Assembly: GCF_028640845.1 (NCBI RefSeq)
Contig: NC_080541.1
Span: 37,734,435-37,798,434, forward strand
Reading direction: 5' to 3'
Length of the DNA: 64,000 nucleotides
DNA from: Ahaetulla prasina
Lineage: Eukaryota; Chordata; Lepidosauria; Squamata; Colubridae
Part shown: piece by piece, positions 53,859 through 64,000 of the stretch
Numbering within the stretch: the stretch's first letter is position 1
Layout: each line of letters opens with the position of its first letter
Notes under the pieces: model-generated
What the model saw: the letters and a program-made list of their open reading frames with translations, nothing else
The model's database searches: none
What the model was told of the DNA's origin: nothing
Made by a program: the position numbers and the translations under genes

Positions 53859-55660
53859 GAGACGACTTCCGGTGTCCAGCGGCAACGGACGTCTGGAAGG
53901 CTTCTCCTGCCTCCAGCGCCCGAATCCGGCCGCCGCCGAGGCCCTCAGGGGCCAGGTGTTCCGAAAAGGACACCTGCCGTACGGACGGCTCGCCAGGGGT
54001 CTCCCAGCCGACATACAGGACTGTGGGGACCGATGCTGGCGCGTCCTAGGCTTGGCGGGGTTTGGAGGCCACAGGCCGCGGCCATTATTTTGGTCGTCGC
54101 CTGGGCGCTGTGCCCGTGACACCGGGCATTGGATTATAACTGCAGCAGCCTGGTGGTGAACAGGAGCGGAGAAGAATTGAGGAGGAGAAGGAAGGAATAT
54201 CGGTAAACGTGAGTGGAGTGCTCCGGTGCGGGGGTTTTCTCCCCTGCGGTTGGAAGGAGCACGAGTTATTCTGGAGAGAGGAGAACTTAAAATAAGAAGA
54301 TTACCGGTTTTGTGGAGCTCTGGAGAAGAGGTGATGGAGAAATTTAGGAGGGAAGGTTTGAGGCCCCCTCCTTCTGGGGAACAGTGGTGGCGTCCAGCTT
54401 CCGCCTTCACTATGAGAATTTTGATGACATCACTTCCCTTGACTTCCTGGTTGACTAACTGTACTCTGGACTCGTTGCTCCTGTGAGTGCCCCCTGGTGG
54501 ATCCGGAGGAAATTACAAGGATACCGTGCCTGCCTGAGGATTTTGTATTTTTTTTTTCCTTAATGGCAAAAGGTCAGAGACCAACTGCTGGAGAGATGGA
54601 GAGAATTTTGGAAAAGTTATCTAATATGGACAAGAAATTGGATGAAATAAGAGCAGAAATTGTGACTATCCAAAAGGATTTAAAGGATACTCAACAAGTT
54701 TCAGCAGAAAACAAGCAGAAAGTGGAAGGTTTGAGGGTGAGATGCGGCAGTGCAGAAAGAGAGGAGACGACAGGCAATGCTGTGCTTGGACTACAGATGG
54801 ATAAAATGTCTTATTTCCTTAGGTTTCAAAATTTGGAAGAAGTGGACCAAGAAGACTTGAGAGATGTTGTGACTAAATTGTTGGGAGAATTTCTTGGGAG
54901 AGGTGTTGATTTCATGAATTGGGATGTGGATCGAGTTTATAGAGTTAATTAATATGCACGCATGCAGTTCCCAGAGAGGTTCATGTCAAATTTGTGAGAA
55001 GAGAGACGAGAGATGAAATTTTAGAAAACATAGGAGTGGGGCACTGATTTACAGGGGCAGGAGATAGCCATTCTGAGGCAGATTCCCAGACAGGTACGTG
55101 AAAAAGAAAGAAATATTATTTTTGTCAAGCAAATTGTACCAGAAGGGAGTGGGCTTCAGATGGCTGATGCCAGAGGGATTGATGATTTTCCGGGAGGGCA
55201 TTACGAAAAAATCAGTACAATTATGGAGGCTACGGCCTATGTGGAGGAACACAAAGCCCTCCTGGAATCAGATGACCCAGGAATTGAAGAAGGGGAGGTT
55301 ATAGATCATGGGGCGGAAGCGGCTGCCGCTGTTGCGGCCCTGGAGTTGGGTCAGGCTGAACCCAGAGTTCTGAGATCCAAAACTAGGAAGTGATAAAGAT
55401 ATTTGGGATTGTGTTGGTTTTCCTTATTCTCTTTAGTACGATATTCTGTTTATTCTTGACCCTTCTTTATTACGTATTTAAAATTTGTAAACTTAGCTAC
55501 TTCGTGTTACCTGCTTGCCATATGGCTGTTGTATGTGTTAAAAAAATTTGAGTAAAATTCTTATTTTAGATAAGAAAAATGAAAATTTACCATACCTGAT
55601 ATGTATTTGTATAAACCTTTTTTTTGACTAATAAAAACTTTTTGAATAAAAAAAAAAAAA
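53859..55660 (+). mobile_element. L1-type element with ORF1 only (copy 2)
   Basis: A 1.8-kb insertion flanked by the 17-bp direct repeat AATATGTTTTGGCCTAG (53842-53858, 55661-55677). It contains a GC- and CpG-rich 5' UTR beginning GAGACGACTTCCGGTGTCC, a degenerate ORF1 (54563-55393), a 250-bp 3' UTR and a 3' end ACTAATAAAAACTTTTTGAAT plus poly(A). There is no room for ORF2: the 3' UTR follows ORF1 directly and the terminal duplication shows that the copy is complete as inserted. Its 3' end nearly matches that of copy 1 at 21128-23966. Confidence 0.93.
54563..55393 (+). pseudogene. L1 ORF1p, degenerate (copy 2)
   Basis: Start MAKGQRPTAGEMERILEKLS leads into a heptad-rich coiled coil (LSNMDKKLDEIRAEIVTIQK), then an RRM with YFLRFQNLEEVDQEDLRDVV and DVDRVYRV and, after a stop at 54950, VPREVHVKFVRRETRDEILE. 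The C-terminal domain is in other frames: EIAILRQIPRQVREK, then KEILFLSSKLYQKGVGFRW and LMPEGLMIF, then TIMEATAYVEEHKALLES and an acidic tail ending RSKTRK before the stop at 55393. The total is about 275-280 residues with several frameshifts, short of a typical ORF1p. The order is the same as in copy 1, but the N-termini differ, so the two are from different subfamilies. Confidence 0.85.
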
Positions 55661-55677
55661 AATATGTTTTGGCCTAG

Positions 55678-58480
55678 TTCCAATTTAATGAGTAAACAGA
55701 TTATATTTATAGTGTTTATGTTTTATTGTATATTATACATAGTACTGTAAAATATAGATTAAAATATATGGAGACGGTATTACCAATGAAACCTGGAAAC
55801 CAGTTATATATAAAATTACTTCTTTTCCTCATAGGCATTCATAAATAACCATCTAATATAAAAGTACTGAGATATCTTTTTATGTAATGCAATTTGTATC
55901 AGTATACTTCATTTAATAAGAGCACAGTGCTCTTATTACATGAAGTATACTCTACAGCATACTGTTGATCTTATCCCTCAAGTAGTCAAATTAATTTCCA
56001 TTTAGAAAGAAAGTCTGACTTTTCAACACAATGTAGATATTTATTTGTAGAACTGAACTACTGTAAGGTGTTTTTTTAAACGAAATAAGCAGTTTCATTA
56101 TAGCTCATGTTCCATTTTTCAACATAAACATTCTACATGAATTATGCATCAATTAAAACATGCTATGAACTTACATTTGCAAACTTCTCATTTTCCATAT
56201 TGAGAACTAATACATTTTATCAATAATCTTCTGCTTTCAAATATTCAGTTATATTCAAATTAAAAACTCTGTTCCCAATAACTTTGTTTAAATTCAACTG
56301 GAGAAACATGTACCTTGACAAAAAGATGAGTATCAAAGTTGCATTCTCCAATACACTCGCAAGCCAATTCTAGGCTACACCACAGCTTGCTTCTTAGAAA
56401 GAGGTCTCCTTAAAAGAAACTGATTTATTTCTACATAAAAAAGGCTGCACCTTTTATCTGCCAGATTCTTCTGAACAATTCTGTCTTATCAAAACTGAAA
56501 CAATACAACATTTGCCCCAAGTTTTACAAGCATATGCACAGTAGACTTCAATGGATTCCACCAATATAAAAATTCTCAGGGTTTTATTTTGCTTTTCTAT
56601 TTCAAAATATACATTTGACACAGTTTTATTTGTACCTATATATATATCAAAAACTTTGTCCAATCAATTCAGTGCCTGTTCATACATAGAATATGGCATA
56701 AAATCAGGCACTATTCTATAAAATCAGTGAGCTATGATACCTGCATTACTCTTGACAACAAACGAAAGCAAGTCTGATTGTTTTTGTAGATCTTAAAAAC
56801 AAATGATTGCTGATACAAAATAGCTATTTTTCATATTTTAATTTAATCACTTTAGAAACCTAAGCATTTGAAAGTATGTATAACTGACTAATAAAGCCAG
56901 TAAGCCAGTTACTATTATTAATACATTGCTGCAATGAACCTTCCAAACAACTAATACCTTCAATTTCCTAAAAATAATTTGCAAATAAATTGATTGATAT
57001 TCTTAATATCTTTAGTATTTATTTAAATTATGTAAAGGCTGTGTTACTATATTGCTGTATCAGTTAGACAGCCCAACTGCAAGCATTTTTATACAGAACA
57101 AGATTTTAATCAGGTCAATGGGGCTTTGCCTGCTTACTGAAGTTTGTCTTCCTAATTTTATCTATCAGTTTATCAATACTGGATCAAGATAAACAAATGG
57201 AGTTTACTCCTACATAAATGTGCACATCTTTTAAAGTAATGGGGATAAATGGGATTCAAACTGCACTCTCCAAATAATTTCTTTCTAAGCAATCTTGTTG
57301 GGTCAGTGATATATGAATTCCATATTTCCTCAAGTTTGCTATGCAGCTTTATTCCATGATTCTGGAAAAATATACAAGTCTCTGCTTTTCTATTATGTTG
57401 TCATGCCAGTCTCCACTTTTCTACCAACTTAATGTATATAGCTTTCCTCTAATACTAGCAGTTATTGCAGGTAATACAACAAACTTTTGCATCATTATAA
57501 ATGCAAGCACAAAGTATTTCAAATTGTAGACATTATGAAGTTGTGGTAAACCAAATGGCTGTGTACATGGTTAAATTTATGAAATGCAACTGCTACACAC
57601 TTGTTGTGTCTATTAGAGAAAATATCAATTTATTTTTTATTGTAGTTTATTTAATCTAAATCAATACTGCCTGAGTACCACAAAAACTGCAAATATGCAA
57701 AGTTCAGTACTCTAATCCTTATCCTACCCTTCTTTGCTCAAAAAGGCTATATGATGTGGAGGAACAACATAGTTTACATCCATTTATTAATTGTTCTGTC
57801 TTTTCAAATTTCAACACAAAGCAACTGCAGTTTCAGGTACAAGTTATTCATGTCTGGTCCAATGACTAAGCACTATTGAAAAAGTTATGCTTTATAATAT
57901 TTAATGACTGGGCAGTAACATTAACCATTATTCAAACCAAAATAAAAAACCTACAACTTATCAACACTCTTTAGCCTCATAACTGGACACAAAAAGGTAG
58001 GAGTCAATAAATTATCTCACTCTTTACTAAATTAATATAACACAAATGAACTTAGAAATAAAGAGAAAATGTATATATGTGCTGGGGGAAATATATGAGG
58101 CTCACAAGGAAACAGGTATGGGAGAAATACTGTCAATCTGTCTGTCGCAGACACCTAGTGGGCAATAACAAAATCCCAACATCTTTCTTCTTACAATTAA
58201 GTTCTGTCACTGTCAATTTCTTAAGAACATCAGTGCTCCTGTGAGATACATTTCCATTCAGGTAAACTTCCTTCATATGCACAATCCATGCTGTTTCAGT
58301 GACCTGCATACAATTAGTAAAATATCTTGCACCCCTAAACAGTATAAGAATACCTAGAATCATCTCTGCCATCACTTACAGTTTTGCAGCCAACACTCAA
58401 GAGAACCTTATTTGGGAGAGAGAAAAAATATATCTCATAATGTAATTTACAAAGAGTGGAAACACCTACAAGGAGCTGAA
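55678..58480. other. AT-rich sequence with one near-perfect hairpin
   Basis: A 51-bp palindrome (55901-55951, AGTATACTTCATTTAATAAG arm) with one mismatch. An 80-codon minus frame at 58133-58375 is free of low complexity but has no domain I recognise and no clear splice signals. Confidence 0.5.
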
Positions 58481-59445
58481 GTACCTGCACTGGGGAGATG
58501 TTCAGTTGTTCACTTCATCTTCCGTTGACAAGGAAACCAAACGGCACTTCATTCTCCAGGAAAACCTTCCACTGCCATCTTTTGAAAATATATTTATTTG
58601 TATATATGTGCATAGCTATCAACATTATGATAATTATCATAAAATTATCTCTGTATAAAAATATTAAAAAGTGAAACTCTGGAAGGGAAATATTTTTTGG
58701 CTCTCTCCCTCTCTCTTTTACTACACGGCATTTTTTGGACGGGGGAGGAAGAATTTAAAAATGCTCAACAGTACCAAGCTGCAAGAAAAGTTTCACATTA
58801 TAAAATCAGAAAAAGAAGAAAAACGGCTGATTCCAACCGGATGTCCAAAAAAAGAAAAAGAAACAAAACAATAATAATAAAAAAACATTTAACAAAATTA
58901 ATATCTTGCTCGGTGGCTTGCACTAGGCATTGCAAGGTCACAAACTGTTTGTAAACGTTGCTGTAAAATGCATTTTTAAATCCCATATATATACACAAAA
59001 AAGCAAAAAAAGAAAACACCGTCAAAAATCTTTGCAAAAGAGAGTTAGTTAAGCAACATGCCCACTTCTCATCTCTTTGCTTTTTTAAAAAAAATGCATA
59101 ATAATTTACATCGCTTTTTGGTCAGTACAAAACCAGTTGCATGTGTGTATATATACGTAAATAATGTGTATGCATTTACACTGTTGCTGGACTGGCAAGT
59201 CTATTTTTTTTTCGCCGTTTCTTTTTTCTCTTTAAGATTCCTAGCGACTTCCAGTCCCAGCAACACCTTTTGCTCCCAGTTTAGTAAACCATCGCATGCT
59301 AAGAAAAAAAAAACTTGTCATCAGAAAAAGGATCAAATCCATGAAAACAAAGAGGTAAAAATAAAAAAGCAGCAAAAACAAAAAAAAGGAAGAAGAAAAC
59401 AGGACAAAAAAAGGAGGACAAGAATTTCAGCGGAAAGGTACTCAC

Positions 59446-60200
59446 CGAGCGGGAGTAAAAGGAAGGAATAAAAACGCGAGTTACTATAAAATACAGTATG
59501 GCGGTGGAAGAAGGAATGAAGCGCTTTTTTTCCCCCTCTTTAGTCTCTGCCTCAGGCAATTGCCACGTGATTCTAAGCCAAGCTGACTCGCAGGCAGGGG
59601 GAAAGGAGCGGGCGGGGAAAGGGGCAAACCCCACCGGAGGAGCCCGACTCGCTCGCAACAGCTCGGCGGCAGCAGCTGGAATAGTGGCGCCCGTGGCGGC
59701 AGCGGCGAAGGAAGCTTGGAACCGCTAAGCAGCGGCAGAAGCGGCAACAGCAGACTTTAGCCTCGGTAGCAATGGGTGGCGCTGGCGACAGCGGCAAACA
59801 GCAGCAGCAGCCAGACGAGCAGGTGCCCCGCGCGCAGCACTAGACAAATGCGGGCGCGCGCGCGCGCTCGGTGGAAAAGCAGCCAAGGCAGAGGACGCGG
59901 GGAAGAGGAGCGGGGGAAGGAGGAGGAGGAGGAGGCGGGGGGCGAAAGCCGACGCACGGAGGGAGCGAAGTGGCAGCGGCGGGGGTGGGAGGCAGAAAAA
60001 GAGAGGACTCCCCCTTCCGCGCTCAGCCACATTCTCTGAATAGCATTCTCTTTCTCTCTCTGGGTGCGATTGCGCGCGCATGTGGGGGAACGGGTGGAAG
60101 ACACGCACTTTGAGGTGCGGTAGCCGCAAGTTGGTGCTGCTTGCCGTATCTGTGCATCTGCGTGAAAGAAAGAGAGAGAGAGAGAGAGCAAGAGCAACCG
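59446..60200 (-). other. Candidate first (non-coding) exon of a host gene, minus strand
   Basis: On the minus strand GCTCG|GTGAGTACC is a strong 5' splice site, with the last exon base at 59446. It lies at the edge of the CpG island. Transcription starting within the island and running left would give a GC-rich 5' exon spliced here. The right end is not determinable. The frames inside are Ala/Pro/Arg-rich by-products of high GC content, and I assign no protein. Confidence 0.4.
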
Positions 60201-60480
60201 CCGCGATTTCATGGCCGTTGGCAGGATGAAAGTTACTCCTTCTTTCGCCTTGCGCTTGGCTGTGGAGCGCGTTCGGCGTTGCAATGAAAAGAACCGGGAC
60301 TCCTCCTTTGGTACCTGGAAGACTAAGGGACTTAGAGTGGCGAAAGCTCCTTCACTGTGTGCGGTTTTCCCGGCCTGAATTCGGCGGTAGTCTCTAGAAA
60401 ATCCGGCTCCGCGGCACCTTCAGGTGTCCCAGGGGTCCCGTTTGGCTGTCAAGACCCTTGTCCTCTTTTCTTTCCAAGAT
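59480..60480. promoter_or_regulatory. CpG island / probable promoter
   Basis: Against an AT-rich background this kilobase is dense in CpG: (GC)n at 59851-59868, many GGCGG/CCGCC boxes, GAGGAGGAGG purine blocks (59905-59960), and an (AG)n run at 60171-60190. CpGs survive in vertebrate DNA mainly where germ-line methylation is low, which marks promoters. No TATA box is convincing, which is usual for such promoters. Confidence 0.75.
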
Positions 60481-60489
60481 TAATTCCAT

Positions 60490-63400
60490 TTCCCTCCCAG
60501 AAGGAAAAGCTTTCTTCCCGTTTTGAAGAAGAAATGATTTTAGGTGGTATTAGACTTGAGAGGTGCTCTGTTATCAGTTACAGAATTCTTAGCTTCACAG
60601 AAGGAAAATGTTTTTTTTTTCTGCTAATTTTTTCTGTAAATGAATTTAGATTGATCTGCACCGGACTAAGAATAAACATCCTTTTTTGTTCATTGCATCT
60701 CCCCTCTGAAATTGATATCAAAGAATATTCTAGTCTGGCTTTTCTAACTATGCAACCCATTAATATTTATAAAATCTAGTGATTCAAACTATTTTCTTTG
60801 ACAGTTCTACCTTTGTTGTGAGAGTGGTTTAAAATTCAGATAAATTCCTTTCCTGACAATTTTCTTCTTTAGTTGGAGGTATTTGGAAATGACATATAAA
60901 ATCTAAAGAGTCTCTAACAGCTCTCATTTCACTAGTCTTCAGTGACAAAAACTAGTGCAGTATCTTAAGAATCTACTAGAAAGTAAATCTCACTTTGAAT
61001 TCATTGTGTACCTATGTTTAGAATTAAATGGTAAAACTCTTAAATTTATATTAATCTACAGTTTTTGAGAATTTTCCTGAAAGTAAATTCTATTCAGGTT
61101 ATTAGATTTTTGGTGATAACATGCTTTATCTATTAATTCTATATCTTTTCTTCATTGATAAACATGCTACCTCCAGAAGGATGATTACACATGAAACATA
61201 CCATTAAAATCATTATTCAATAAAATAAGTGTTACATAATTAGCTCCTATGAAACAAATAAATCAGGCATTGATGCTGAATAATGGAAGGATTAGTTTGT
61301 CTTCCATCATATTCAAATGTCTTTTTTGCTTTTTTTTAAAAAAATTTGTGTGTCCCAGGGGCATGTATGCCATCTTAATTCTTTGTGGAAAGGTGGTTTA
61401 TAAATCTTAACAAATAAACTCAGATAAACTCTCTGTCTTCCTGTTCTCCCATCATTTTTAAACCTAGTTCTCCAAAGAGAACTGTAGCAAATAATAGCTT
61501 CATCTCTATAATATATTTTGTCTAGTGCTTTCTTTATGAATAAAGTTGAAAATGCATAATAATACAAATCGTTATTTTATATGTAAAGAGAGAACTTTTA
61601 TGGCAATGGCAAGATCTACTATGGTGCTCCTAGGCCACATGACTTTTATGGAACCAGTTTTTTTTAATAGTATTACAGAAGGGGTTTCCCAATACCTTCT
61701 AAGATTTTTTTTCCAAATTCCCAATATATTGTTCTGCACTAACATTATTTGGAGTTCCCAATCCAAGTGGCCGAGTCATTAAGATTTGGGTAGAATACAA
61801 AATTAATGAATAAACAAGATGTATACAATTTTGAAACTTGTTGAGGGCTGGGCAGAATGAAGATATGAATTTTCAAGCTTGAATGGAGTTGATCCAATTC
61901 AGAAACCCCAACTAACTGCAGACAAGGTATTGATGATGCCCAAAAGCAATTTGCAATTTTTAAAGAAGCACAAAGTTACAAGGATAGAAGACTTTACACC
62001 CAAATCTTTGGAAAACAAATGTTGTCAAGCATGATCATTAGAAGAAGTTCCTCACTTGTCTTTGATAACTTTCTCTGAGAATGGAGTAAAACACAAAAAG
62101 ATGAAGCTTTTTTTTACATTAATTAATTGGGACCATTGAGATGAAAAACTGGAAGCAGGGTCATTGGGGGAATGTAAAAGTATAATGCTATAGTTCTTGA
62201 TTTTAAAGGAAGTTTAGTGTGGCTTTGTATGTACCTTAAACTTAAAAAAAACCAGATTTTAATAAACTCAGAGAAATCCTATGGCAGAAGAAGCTAATGA
62301 AAAAAATGCTTGTTGGTTAGAAAAAAATATTAAAAGCATAAGTATAAATAAGTTCAGTGAAGAAAAGGGAAACCCTGAAGGAAAAGCTTAATGAAAATCT
62401 GAAAAGAAAAAAGACATAAGAAACAGAAGATCACAAAGGAAGAGTACAGAAAGGTAGCTCAGAACTATGGAGCTGGTATTGGTAAAGAAAAAGCTTAGAA
62501 TGAAATGACGTTAGCAAAGGGTGCTTACTACAATATAATAGGCTTTTTTAGATTGTGTTCAAAACAAGAAAAGAGTCAGTATACAAACAGATTCTTGGTG
62601 CAAAGAGCAAAATGATAACAGAAAACAAAAGGCAGAATAACTTTCCTATCGAAAGGCATGTGTAAACTGTTCTACATATTGCCATATAAATTTTGTTCAC
62701 AGTACAATATGGACAATTTTGTCCACAGTACAATGTGACAATACAATATAAATATTAAAAATACATATACATACATAAATATATGTTATATTTGTTAGGT
62801 AATAAATGCTCTTTTTAAAAAAAAATATTTTTATGTATACTTCCATATTTAATAGGTACATCTGATGAAACTAAGTTGCATCTTTCAAAGTCTCAACTAA
62901 GTATATTGGTTTTTGAAATAGAATAATTTACGTCTGTAGATGGGGTGATCAAACCACTCTTTCAAATGTGTCTCCAAACAATATAGAAAATGGAAGTTAA
63001 TAAAAAATGTGCACTATTTCTGTAGTTTGCAATAGATTTAAAACATTCTCTGCCTTCCTTTTCTGTGTAGAAGAAATGTACATATTTAATACAGGAAGAA
63101 ACAACATACTGTCTATGCTCATGTGGAAGGGTAGAGATGAAGATGGATAAGAAGAAATGTAAAAGAATAAGCAAAGAAAAAGTATTCATTGTGCGATTTA
63201 AAAAAATATTTCAGGTCAGAATTCATAACAGAGAGAATAAAGTATTTGCCAGTTATATTGATAATGTTGCAGCATCATTTAGTATGCCCTTTTCTTAATT
63301 ACTTCAAAATACGTTCTTTGCTAGCATTATACTTAAGCAGAAATTAAAAAAAAACAATGAGTTTTAATTATAATTGTGACAAGCTTGAAAGTCAAAGATG

Positions 63401-64000
63401 TTTATGTGAGAGTAGAACAGATTAACATGCTATAAAACAATACAACATAAATATTTACAGGGCTTTTAATTAAAGGCAATTTTGGGCACATTGAACTTAG
63501 CAGTTTCTCCCCCCCGCCCCCTCTGGGGATAGAAAAGGATAATTCAAATCAGTATGCTCTTTGCAGATGCTGAATTTTATAGGAAACATCTAAAACAGAT
63601 TAAAGGCTCTCCAGCACAGAGGTTTTTTAATTTAAAATCTACATTAATGTTTAGCTCTTAGGATATTGTTTTCATGGAAAAGAAAGAATTATGATGAAGT
63701 CATCACAAAATAACTACTTAAAGGTTATAAATAGGAACTAGGAATCAGAGATTTCACTTAACAGAGATGGTAAGTATATTGTGCATATGTGTCAATCACA
63801 AACATAGGCTCTTTGCATTTGTACATTGTTAATCAGATTTCAAGCTAAGGAAGTATTTCCTAGCTTTCAGACGTTGGAAAATTAACAAAGCAGACCCTGT
63901 ATATTGCTAAATGTATGGACCAAGTTATTGTAAAGAATAAGTTATAAGTGATAGTCTGGAAGCTGGAAATCAGAAGTGTGTTGAGGATTGGAAAATGGTC
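60490..64000. other. AT-rich sequence, no gene seen
   Basis: After the CpG island the sequence returns to AT-rich DNA without recognisable repeats or domains. A short (CATA)n run lies near 62761-62783. If the gene at 59.4 kb is transcribed leftward, this is upstream intergenic DNA. Confidence 0.5.

Noticed and set aside
53748..54410. A 220-codon minus-strand frame
   Set aside because: Antisense to the GC-rich 5' UTR of the ORF1-only L1 copy 2 and crosses its target duplication; not conserved coding.
58133..58375. An 80-codon minus frame without low complexity
   Set aside because: Looked protein-like, but I recognise no family and see no matching splice sites; left as unsupported.
59725..60284. 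Long Ala/Pro/Arg/Leu-rich minus frames in the CpG island
   Set aside because: Long stop-free frames are expected at this GC content; several overlap in different frames and none shows a domain.

Overview
The window is vertebrate nuclear DNA, most likely from a snake. The evidence is AT-rich non-coding sequence full of squamate-type repeats, a GATA/GACA (Bkm-type) block, CR1/L3 LINEs whose 3' ends run into (ATTCT)n microsatellites (a pattern known from snake genomes), Sauria-type tRNA SINEs, DIRS-like and Penelope-like retroelements, and short hAT and TA-target MITEs. No complete host protein-coding gene is visible. It reads as intronic or intergenic sequence with one CpG island.

Layout. 0-5 kb: a solo LTR, a MITE, the Bkm block, a long palindromic repeat and a SINE. 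Around 5.3 kb there is one candidate small exon on the + strand. 5-20 kb: mostly plain AT-rich DNA with LINE 3' ends and MITEs. 20.9-27.2 kb: a three-level nest in which a MITE is split by a CR1/L3 element, which is itself split by an antisense L1-type element carrying only ORF1. 27-30 kb: MITE copies and a SINE. 30-35.1 kb: a Penelope-like element split by a degenerate DIRS-like element (minus strand), which in turn holds a solo LTR and a hAT MITE, each with its own target duplication. 37-40.2 kb: a SINE and a Penelope-like GIY-YIG fragment inside a MITE. 41-43.1 kb: a second, internally deleted DIRS-like element with an almost intact tyrosine recombinase. 45-47.6 kb: CR1 copies holding a hAT MITE and a SINE. 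53.9-55.7 kb: a second ORF1-only L1-type element with a 17-bp target duplication. 59.4-60.5 kb: a CpG island with a strong minus-strand splice donor at its left edge, the best candidate for a host promoter and first exon. 60.5-64 kb: featureless AT-rich DNA.

How the parts work together. The coding remnants are all from retroelements: CR1 endonuclease/reverse transcriptase, L1 ORF1p, DIRS Gag, RT/RNase H and tyrosine recombinase, and Penelope GIY-YIG. Every one carries a stop, a frameshift or a deletion. The two L1 copies that keep ORF1 but show no ORF2, and end in nearly the same 3' terminus, are the most unusual point: they look like a squamate counterpart of mammalian HAL1 elements, mobilised in trans by a full L1. 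The insertion order inside the nests can be read directly from the target duplications.
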